Position numbers and translations under genes: made by a program. Shown here piece by piece: positions 52,527 through 61,738 of a DNA stretch of 64,000 bases (the first letter of the stretch is position 1; each line of letters starts with the position of its first letter). The notes beneath the pieces are model-generated. The model saw only the letters and a list, made by a program, of their open reading frames with translations, was not told the origin of the DNA and ran no database searches. The DNA comes from Roridomyces roridus (lineage: Eukaryota > Basidiomycota > Agaricomycetes > Agaricales > Mycenaceae). The stretch covers positions 1,612,001 to 1,676,000 of the forward strand of contig JARKIF010000001.1 of the NCBI GenBank assembly GCA_029378245.1, written 5' to 3'.

Positions 52527-53261
52527 TCATACACTCGACCCCTGCTTATTCCAGTCCGCACTTTGACGCCGCGACAGGAAGAAATTGACGATTTCTGTTC
52601 CACAAAAGAGTGCATACAGGACAAGCTGAAACGAATGAGCAGTGGCGGCGAGATGGCAGCAAGACACGCACCATGACTGCATTGTCGAGGAACTGGTCGC
52701 TGCTCGGGTAGCGCGAGTTGTTGGCCGTGTTAGGGTGCAAGGTCTCCAGTCGATGCAACCGTACAGTTTTAATAAGCTCGAATAGAGTCATGAAGAACCA
52801 ATACACGGCGAGTATCTGCGAAACGTTCAGTGTACCGAGCGGGGATCCGGTGTGGGCGACTCAACGGAAATCATGGCCTTTGTCCGACTTGCCCGCTCGC
52901 GCCACAGTACGGTGAAGACGAGTAGGAGGGCGACTGTATTGACTGGAAGTAGCCCAACTCCCAACTGTTCGAGGGCAAGGCGAATGATTTCAAGAACAGA
53001 CATCGCAATTTGTGCAGCGACGAGGACGAGGTAGGTGATGTGCAACCATTTGATTGGAATCAAGGTACTAGGCGTAGTCTGCCTCCGGAAGTGGAAGTAG
53101 TACACTCCAAAGGCGACTATGAGGACAAAAGACGGGAGAGGGACAATTGCGGTGTCGAGGAGGCAGGTGGAAGGTGCTCCCTACAGAAAATGAGCACAGA
53201 ATCGGTGGCCCGGAGAGGACGTGCCTACAGGCAAAGGGAATCTGTTCGCTGAACAAAGCAT
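52527..53261 (-). CDS. small multi-pass membrane protein
   Basis: Exons 53261-53229, 53180-52866, 52815-52672 and 52625-52527, with introns of 46-50 bp, give 196 aa. Hydrophobic segments read PSFVLIVAFGVYYFHF, ITYLVLVAAQIAMSVLEI, LLPVNTVALLLVFTVLW, LAVYWFFMTLFELI and MLVLYALFCGTEIVNFF, so about five membrane spans. The second intron has the weaker donor GTTGAG but keeps frame and joins two helices in a sensible place. The spacing of spans recalls the N-terminal membrane region of fungal ABC-C transporters, but no ATPase domain follows, so I leave it unassigned. The first exon is only 11 codons. Confidence 0.65.
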
Positions 53262-53425
53262 GGTGGAAGTGGTTGAAGGAAAGAGAAAGACAGGGACAAT
53301 GACATTCTTGTGCGGTGCTAGGGGTTGTTGTAGCTTGTTTGCATCTTGTTTGATCCCCGTCTTTTGTTGTGATCCGCCTTTTGTTCCATTGCTCTGATCA
53401 CGATACATGGTAGACTATCAATAGA

Positions 53426-56325
53426 CTATTGCTGAAGCTGGCCCCGTTGCACCGCCCAAAGCTGCACCTCTGCACCAGCTGAGGATGCAAACATGGCATT
53501 CCCTGGGTTCCATGTCATAATCGGAATAGCAGCAGGTTTCCTGGGATCGACATCATGGTCACTGGTGGCGATCGCCGGGAGAGAATTCAGGAGGCTGCCC
53601 TCATCCCTCCTCCATATTCGAATAGATCCACCTGTGGACGTCAAGCTCAATTCTACTCTTGGGTGGGAAAATCACGCACTGGAGGTGGCACAAGCCACAA
53701 ACTCATCCCGAGCACCCACAAAATGAGGACGCCCGGAGAACCGCTCTTTGCCAACACCCGAGAAACAATGCTTGAAAGATATCCGACCACTTTCAAAAGA
53801 CCACAATTCCGGCGGTGCCTGATTCCCAAACCCTAGCAGAACTCGACCATCGGATGAAACATCCATCCAGCGGACATCCCGGAGTAAAGGGAATGACCTG
53901 CGTCGATCAGCAAGAGCGAAACTGGCGAAAACTTTGTCTTACCCCACCAATTTGCCTGTAGAAAGCTGGTAACTTGCCACAGATCGGATTGGTTGTCGCG
54001 GAAAACGAATTTCTTCGTGTGTTCGGGATCTGTGCCCCGCAATTACGAGGACACAATCTCCTGGCGGGACTACCGCAAAGGTGTAGACGTCGGTGTCAAA
54101 CACAAGTACCTGATCGCGGCTCAGATGCCCGCCATCCTCAATGGTCTGGAGTGGATAAGCCAACCGAAGCTTTGAGCGAAGAATGCTCACAAATTGAATC
54201 AGACTTTCGTCCGTCAATACCAGGAAAGCTGAATTGCTCAACCATTGGATCTTTTTGATGGCCTTCCCGATCCATCCCTTGTGCCGCTTTTTCAGTTTGT
54301 CCTGTAAATTTGGCTCAGCGAGCGACAATGAGATTTGTCAATATTCTTACCTGCCTGACCTCCCACAACTCGACGCCACCACTGACGCGGATGAGAAACC
54401 AAGCTTCATCTGGGGACCAGGCCAGCTGTCTGATTTGGCCAAACGGATGCATCAGAGCCTGGTGCAGTAGCATCTGCGGCTGTGAGGAGTATCAAGTGAT
54501 GAAGCTTTATGGGAGCAATACACGTACCTCGACTCGATAGATGTAACATATAGAACGAGTAGACGCGGCGAACCAGTTTCCTTTGGAGGAAAACTGAACA
54601 TGACGAACGTGCTGCACTGCGTCTTCGTTCTTGCCCACCGTGAGTACTCTTTGGAGACCGAGTTCTGAGAAGACGGTATCAGAATAGCCCACCGCGCTAT
54701 TCCCTGAACCCATGCGCGAGAGCCCAAGGACCTGGACACCAAAAGACCCGTCGATTGATGTAGGGGATTCAACGCTCGCGGAAATAGAGGGCCGCGGGAA
54801 AGAACGCGTAGGTAATGAGGTCGGCAGGGGTCTCCAGACGAGGTATTCATACAGAAACATTCCCCAGGTGTTTTCAAATTTCTCGTGCGCTTCACGAAGC
54901 CATAGTTGTCGGCGAAGACGAGAAAAGTCCCATCTTTCCCAAGCAAACCTACACAGGATAAATGACCTTCGTAAATGCGAACAGACTTCGAGTTACCACA
55001 CGGAAATGGATCCTAACCCAAGGGCAACGATAGCCATGAGAGTGGAGACGACCACCTTGGTGATCCGATTCTGAGTAAGAAAAACAAAGCAAAGAAGGCC
55101 CGCCAGGAAAGACAGAACCGACATGGAAAGGAGAATAATTGGGGCTGGTTTGAACCAGATCCTCACCCACCAAGGAACTCGACGCCGAGGTGTGCTGCTG
55201 TTCGGTACATGAGATCTCACAGCTGTTCACGCAAAACAAATCGCTCACTATATTGCTTGCCTCCAAGTCATCGCGAGCAAGCTATTGATGGCTGAGGAAA
55301 CGCTGAGAACGAGAGAACTGAACCATAGGGTGTTCACAGCGATTTGCAGAGGGGAGGTGATGTCTGTGAATGAGTACTGGATTGTGGACACTTGGAAAGG
55401 CATCAGGTCATCTCTAGGGGAATATACGCCCAGTACATACCTGTAACAGCCGAGAAGAAGGTGGCAATGGTGGCAGAATTCAGGAGAATTTGCGTTGTAT
55501 GTTTTTGCGCGTAACTTATTTCATGCACACCTAGAAAAATATCAGAGTTGTCCGCGTCAATATCTTTTTATTTACCAGTTTCAACAAAGTCGCAAAGGCG
55601 TCGGGTAACGTTTCCTAGTTCCACGTTTGTGTCAAACAAGAGTTCTCGAACACAACGAAGGAATTCCGGGGAATATTCTGTCCGAATGAGGGAATGAGCA
55701 ACACCATCGACTGTTCGACGAACCGTAGGGTCCAAGAAGGTTAAGCCACACCTGTGGTGGAATGAGGATTGTTGATTGCACAGTAAGAGGTTTGTACCAG
55801 TAAATGCTGCTCGAGAGCAACGAGGCAATGTCTCCGCTCGTTGTCTGTTACAAATTCCGGAAAGTCGTCCCATGCTTGAGAAAAAACGCCAACGGCGTTC
55901 ACCAAGCGCTCAAGGTCCCTGTGCACCCAGGTCTCGGCCGGATAATACGGAGTTTGTGGGGTTTTGTTGAGAGTCCGATTGAACAGGCGTTCGATCTGAG
56001 CTTCATCGTCTAGGAGATGTCGTACACTCGATAATTGCTGTTGGAGTTCGCGAGCGCCCTTGTACAACCCCAAGGACGAGCCAAGTTGTCGGACAGAGCT
56101 CGCAAATATCTCAAGTTGCCGTTCCAAGACCTGGCAGCTTTCCCTAAAGTCGTGAATCATTTCATAGACATCTCTGTCCTGATCGAATCCAGCGCGATAC
56201 GCGGGGGCCGTTGGATGAGTGGCAAAGTCGGAAACAACCGAAACACCTAGGTGGAAATTCTTGGCGATATTTTTAGGGAGGAGGGTAAGATTCTCACTAG
56301 CCGAATGGAGGTCCTCGCTATCCAT
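53426..56325 (-). CDS. membrane-anchored WD40-repeat protein
   Basis: Ten exons: 56325-55798, 55751-55576, 55530-55441, 55390-55249, 55194-54997, 54948-54528, 54479-54351, 54301-53943, 53897-53680 and 53631-53426, about 820 aa. The N-terminal part is helical. Two hydrophobic regions (ATIATFFSAVT; VNTLWFSSLVLSVSSAINSL) and the pair after VPWWVRIWFKPAP (IILLSMSVLSFLAGLLCFVF and VVVSTLMAIVALGLGSISVW) span a membrane. The C-terminal half is a beta-propeller with WD-type strands (RHVQFSSKGNWFAAST, IRQLAWSPDEAWFLIRVSGG, MDVSSDGRVLLGFG, GSIRIWRRDEG, PIMTWNPGNAMFASSAGA). This layout is common in Agaricomycetes but uncharacterised. From exon 3 to the stop the frame is exact. The junction of exons 1 and 2 does not keep phase with the obvious splice sites, so that intron is wrong or the gene has a one-base lesion. 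Confidence 0.7.
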
Positions 56326-56343
56326 GGAAGCACTCGTGTATGG

Positions 56344-56613
56344 CTAGGTCAGATCCAGAACTTGTCCCGTCCCGTTGACTTGGAGTGCGGTGGTAGAGTT
56401 ACGAGACGTGGCGCTTAATAGCATTTTGATTCCAGATTCTGGAGATTTTGCATCCGGTGAGAAGAACAGATCTGCAATGGTCCACGTTCCAAGAAAAGTG
56501 GAGGAACTCGTAGTGTTCAAATATACTTTGTGGTGAGAAGAGAAACTGAGAAGCGGGCCGAATGATGGCTGTGATGCGCCATCTGAATCTTTGTCTTGAC
56601 CACTCCAACTCAA
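56344..56613 (-). CDS. possible exon or small gene upstream of the WD40 gene
   Basis: A 90-codon open frame ending GTGQVLDLT and a TAG, only 19 bp before the ATG of the WD40 gene on the same strand. Its composition (LLSFSSHHKVYLNTTSSSTF, LGTWTIADLFFSP) looks protein-like, but it has no ATG and I found no convincing upstream exon. It may be the last exon of a small gene or a mis-read 5' part of the WD40 gene. Confidence 0.3.
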   Translation of the reverse strand: MSWSGQDKDSDGASQPSFGPLLSFSSHHKVYLNTTSSSTFLGTWTIADLFFSPDAKSPESGIKMLLSATSRNSTTALQVNGTGQVLDLT

Positions 56614-56692
56614 AGTCGGTGGTCTCCCGGGACTTCAGAAATCCACTCAGTCTGGTTCGCCATTCAACACTCTCAACTTCAACTCTATTCAA

Positions 56693-57961
56693 TGTGTTCC
56701 GTCGATAGCGGCAAGAGACCGCACCCTCCCGTACTCCGACTCCCGAATTACCTCCGATGGGCTGGGCATAACGGCTACACTTACTCTCCTACTTTAACCT
56801 GGTGCTTTCTGGCCGTCCCCGGTGGTGCCCGCCAGACTCTGCAGCCGACACTCAGGCACGAGGATAGTGATGCCCGCGCACCGATATTCTGAGGCAAACT
56901 CTCTCAGATGAGCGGACAATAGAATCAGTCTGGACTGATTTTTTATCCTCCCGTTGTCCTCCCGTCTTTCTCTCTGTCTCCACCTCTGACGTTTGACAAG
57001 CATCTTGCTTGGACATGGGACTACTTTTCTTTCACAACTTGGAATGGGTGAGAAAAGATTTTATGGTGTGGGAGACGCTCATAACAATGGATTTTCAGCC
57101 CAGCGCTGCTTTGCACCGAAATAAAGAGCCATTGCATGAAACTCGACAACGTTTGCATGAGTTATCTGTTAAAGCTGTTCAGACCCTGTGCGTGGTCACC
57201 GGTCACTACTAGCTGCGGGACGTGGATCTCTGTTAAGTGGTTGGGGTCGAACGAAAAAAGATCACTGTTCATCAAGAGAACCTCCAAAAGACAGACCGTA
57301 CCTTTTTTATAATTCTTCTCCGTTGCTCCGTTTTCCGGAATACGCAGCTACACCACCAAGGGGTTAATTCCTGAACTTTAATCTTGGTATGGCCACTCTT
57401 TGTTTAACCCAGCGCTGAGCAGTGGTAACCTCCGACAGAATAGGAAGCAGCTACTTTCCGCCGGGATCCTCGCGTGTATCATCATCACCGCCGGCCGGTC
57501 TTCTCTCTGATACGTCCTTCTCTTTCAAAATGAACGCGCCTCTATCTTGGTTTGATATCTGCCAACAGTGGATAGATTGCAAAAATACCCAACCGTAACA
57601 GGTCTGCCATTCAACGACGTGCGGGCGGTACTGGTGAGAGCGCCTTTCTTTACTCATGCCAACCACTCTTACGCAGCAACGTCTATCAGGAATGCGGTAT
57701 TCCTGTGAGTTCGGAATTCACTCTCCGACCGTTGATAGTGCGACGAGCGCTGATTGGTGGAGTCGTGGGTCCCATGTACCCCTTTGTGGACCAATACGTG
57801 GCTATGCTCGTGCCTCTCAAGCGGGTATAGTAGCTCCGCGATAGGTAGCTTTATCCCAGGAGTTCCAGCGCTGATGTGGAAGTGGTAATGTCATATAAAC
57901 CTGTTCCTCAGCGACGCAGTGCCTCGCCACATCTCTTGACTCCCGACCACTATCCCGAGCG
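56693..57961. other. intergenic, no supported gene
   Basis: About 1.27 kb. Only short frames occur. The last 400 bp is the presumed promoter of the plus-strand membrane protein gene. Nothing else recognised. Confidence 0.55.
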
Positions 57962-59144
57962 ATGTCCGCCAACGTTACCGCATTATACGACTACCCGAAT
58001 GCAGCTGAGCTCCTTCCCAAGGCCGTTCTGGTTACGGCCTTGCAGAGTAAGCATCTCGACATTGCGGCACCGTACGCTCCATCTCAATTTTCTGCGCAGC
58101 GGCCTATGTCATGATATTCCTCGTCGCACTGCGCTACCTGTTCTCCTCCAAACGCGCGCGGACCAAAGCCGATGTTCCCATTTACTTGTACCTCTTCGTG
58201 ACCCACTGCGCATCATGGATATTCGCTGTGGCAAGAATTTGGGGCGACGCGGCGCAGATCGAGGGCGCTCTTGGTCTGGTCTCCGACGAGGCTGCAAACC
58301 TTCCGGGATATATCGACTGTAGCTCTTTGTTTTTGGTTCTCGCTGCTGCCGATCTCTTGTTGGTCAGTTCTCAACCTTCTAATCAGGAGCCTCGCTAAAA
58401 TGATCTAGATTTATCGAGTTTTTGTTCTTTGGAAGCAATATGTCTGGTTTCTTATCCCTCTTCCGTTGTGGATGCTGGCCAACTGGGGTAACAAAAAATC
58501 TCTGTTCTCCCTGAACTCATTCTTATGACCGTCCATTTCCAGGCTTGTATATTGTCGATATCCAACGAGCGCTTGACCTCGGCGAAAAGTACACGGAGAG
58601 TTCCCTCATCTCCTCCGTCGTCTTTGACGTCATTGCCACGTCCCTCGTCGCTGCAAAACTCCTGACGCATCGCTCGAAGGTCGAGGTGCTCGGAAAAAAC
58701 CACCAAAAGGTGTATGGACGACTTGCCGTGATCTTCGTCGAGTCGTCCGCTATCACTGCGACGTGTAGACTGGTGTGGATGGCAGCGTTCGCCAGCGGTG
58801 TACAGGATGCTGTGAGCTGGACCGAGAGTATCGCAGCTTACGGATCGGTCAGTAGCAATATATCCTTTGGTCTCCGCCGTCTCTGACCGACTATACAGTT
58901 GTTTGGGCCGCTGCTGGTTATCTTCCGCATGCTGCACCTCTCATTCCAACGAGGCAGCAGCGTTGCTTCAAGCTCCACGGGCGTCTCATCGACCTTTGCT
59001 GCGGCATCCGCGGCCTCCAAGCAGAACATGGGTATGGGGACAGAAGGAAACACGGTCTACATTCCCCCGCGATCCATCCAGCCTGAGGGCGGTTTTTCAC
59101 CCAGTCGGTCAGAATACTCGCAGACCAACTGTGAGAAGGTTTGA
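57962..59144 (+). CDS. seven-segment membrane protein, fungal, function unknown
   Basis: Exons 57962-58046, 58100-58362, 58409-58487, 58543-58847 and 58899-59144 give 325 aa with exact phase at every GT..AG junction. Hydrophobic segments in order: LPKAVLVTALQ into AYVMIFLVALRYLF; VPIYLYLFVTHCASWIFAVA; CSSLFLVLAAADLLL; VWFLIPLPLWMLANWG; LISSVVFDVIATSLVAAKL; RLAVIFVESSAITATCRLVWM; and LFGPLLVIFRML, so about seven spans. The C-terminal tail is Ser-rich and hydrophilic (SSVASSSTGVSSTF). The layout is that of the anonymous seven-helix membrane proteins abundant in Agaricomycetes. A receptor role is possible but unsupported; it lacks the recognisable motifs of the pheromone receptors. There is no signal peptide; a short N-terminal region may carry an N-glycosylation site (NVT). 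Confidence 0.75.
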
Positions 59145-59467
59145 AGTTGGATTATCGTTGCTTTCTTTAGTTGTCTGCTTCTTTACTGTATGTTGGATTT
59201 TATACCGGTATTTATTTTGTAGTGAATTGTACTGTGTACTCTACGATTGGTGTCTCTTCGTTCTTTGTGAAATTTATTTAATTCGACGCCCGTCCCGTTT
59301 TGGCAGTTGCGGTACATCAAGTGACTCGTGCTGATGTAATATTTTCTCAACCCTCCCGCTGTTGACCCCGCTCCTGGAATCCTTTCTTGCCTTCGGGTCG
59401 GCGTCGAAAGGTGCATAGCACTCGTATCCAAGCTCTTATCCGCTCACCTCCCCTCGCAGAGTCCACC
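59145..59467. other. intergenic region between two plus-strand genes
   Basis: About 320 bp holding the 3' region of the membrane protein gene and the presumed promoter of the next gene. No TATA box or repeat that I can defend. Confidence 0.5.
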
Positions 59468-61627
59468 ATGGACCACGACTCAGAATCCCTTTTTGGCTCT
59501 CCTCCTCCAAGCCCAAGAGGTAGGTCGCCCTCGCCTGCCCTGGCCCTCCCAAGCGCCAGCGCCAGCATCTTCAATTTCGGCAGTTGTGCTGCTCAAAACG
59601 TGGGGACCATTGCACTTCCTGGTTCCCAACCTGTATCTGAACTCCCCGTGAACCCACTAGCCTTGTCGTTGAGCTATCCTACCCGGGAGCCTCCTCGACC
59701 TCCGGCCCAAAGGAGTGATGCTGCGAGGAAGCAGTCTGCAGTGCCGACGCCTGCCCTTCCCAAAGCAAAAGCTGCAAGGAAAACCAAGGCCAAAGCTCCA
59801 AGGAATACCCCGGCTCCTTCCCCTCCTCCCATCTTCCTTCCCGACCCTTCTGATCCCGTACCACCCAATTTGTTGCGCAATCAGCCTGGGTTGCTTGGGA
59901 CTGCAGGTGTCGTTGGCGGCGTCCGAGCAGCCCATCTGCCTTCTCGTGCTTCCCAAGGAACGACATCTCGCAATCCGATTGTGGTCGAGGACGCAGCTCG
60001 ATACTGCCCGCCCAGTGCCAAGCGGGCCACCCCTCGTTTTGGTGTGGACTTCAATGGTTTGCCCCCGCCCAGCAACCAAGACATTGTCAACGCCCTCCTG
60101 AAGCACCAGGATACCGTCCCACTTCTAAACAACATCTTGAAACTCATTGCCAGCGAGGCGCCGCCTCCTTCACGTGGGCAGTCCGTTTGCTCCAGTGACA
60201 CGGGAAGCAGGGCGCAGACACCCAGCGAAGCGTCATACTCGACCACGACGACGAGAAAACGGCGAAAGCTCCGTCGCGTCCCTGCTGGGGCGGAGCTTTG
60301 GGACGTTCCCTTCCCTTTCAATGAAGGCGAGGGTCCAGAGACTTACCGCAACAATTGGGAGAAGCATCGTGGCAAGAAGTTGATTGCAGAGCTCGTTTCC
60401 CTTATCAAAACCGCGGCGAGGAAAGCTGCGGTAGCCAATGTTGCGGAGAAACGGGAGAAACGGAAAGTACCTACCGACGAGGAATTGGCTGCTATGGGGA
60501 AACACTACAGGGTCAATACTCTGTTTTATGGCAAGGAAACGGCCGAGGCGGAGGTGTTGACCGATACCAGCAATGCCCGTTGCCCACTCCCTGCACCTTC
60601 CCCCGCCCCTTCCGCCACTTCGTTGCCCGTCGAAACCTCAGAGTCGTCGCCGACCCCATGTGATACCAACTTTGACGGGCTCATATCGTCGTTGCTCTCT
60701 GCCTCCAATGACCAGTTTGCCCTGACTGGCGATGTTGACGGCTTTTGCACGTCTCCTACTTCTTCTTTGGACCCAAATCTATTCAATAGCTGGATGGATA
60801 TCTTCCAGACTTTCCCAACCGACGGACTCGCTCCTCCAATGGACCAGACTTTGATGGTGCCCGATCCTCTCCTCTCATTCAACTTCCCCCTCCTGCCGAG
60901 TCCGCGCCCACATTTCCGCCAATGGAAAATGCAGCTTTCCCTCCTTCATCGTTTGATCTGAGGATAAATCCTCTTCTTTTGGGCCCTGGCGACAACAGCA
61001 GTGTCAGTAATTTTTCGGACAGCCGGTGTCCATCCCTCGCTCCGTCGCCTATACCGTCGTCTGGGAGCTCATTTTCCTTCGGCCCAATGACGCCCACCGA
61101 TGGCGGATGGAGTGGGGACGCTGGGATTGGTGTGTATACCTCTGGAGATTCGATGTCGTTCACGGATCAGCCGTCGACCAGTCAGGGAAAGAAGCGGGAT
61201 TTCAGCACAATGACGCGGGCTGAACAAGAGGCTCTCACATTCATGGAGGTTCTCTCCAAGTCGAGGTCAGATGCGGTGGCGAAGAAGGCCAAATTGGACA
61301 CGGGTAAGGGTAAAGGCAAGGCGGTGGAAGAAGACGAAGGTACGTGGCGCCGCACGGTTTGGGAGCACCTGCTCAATATGAAGTTTTGAAGATTTGTCGG
61401 AGAAGGATGTCGAGGGTGACGTGGATGAGGAGCTTGCGCCAGTGAAAGATTTCTCGCAGGTGAAGACTGTTTCGATTGTTGGGAGGTTGGCGAAGGAGGA
61501 TGTACTGAAGCGGGCCAGGGAGAAGCAGAAGGAGCTGGCGATGGAGATTGCAAAGACGAGGATAGCGTTGTGGGAGACGACCATCGAAGGTGGTGTATTG
61601 GCGAGTCTGGTAGAATATTACAAGTAA
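59468..61627 (+). CDS. Ser/Pro-rich, nuclear-looking hypothetical protein
   Basis: Exons 59468-60856, 60901-61339 and 61392-61627 give 687 aa. Start MDHDSESLFGSPPPSPRGRS is the first good ATG. The N-terminal part is Pro/Ser/Ala-rich with a basic patch (KAKAARKTKAKAPRNTP). A central region (TRKRRKLRRVPAGAELWDVP, then ETYRNNWEKHRGKKLIAELV) looks folded and basic. After a low-complexity Ser/Pro segment the C-terminal part is a helical, charged stretch (TMTRAEQEALTFMEVL; RAREKQKELAMEIAKTRIAL). Composition suggests a nuclear, possibly transcription-related protein, but I recognise no domain. The first intron is only 44 bp with a weak donor (GTGCCC). Alternatively a base is missing from the C-run at about 60884-60889 and no intron exists; both give the same downstream frame. 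Confidence 0.65.
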
Positions 61628-61738
61628 TTAACCTCTCCTGTTGGCATGAATTGTTTTTCGTTGGAGGAAGAGCGCGAGGCGCGCCCCCACGTGTCATCAT
61701 CTCAACGCGTTATTGACAGTTGTTTGTTCTCGGTTGAT

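Noticed and set aside
57530..57598. 22-codon frame (MNAPLSWFDICQQWIDCKN...) considered as a pheromone precursor
   Set aside because: No C-terminal CaaX box, no mating-type genes nearby and no other support.
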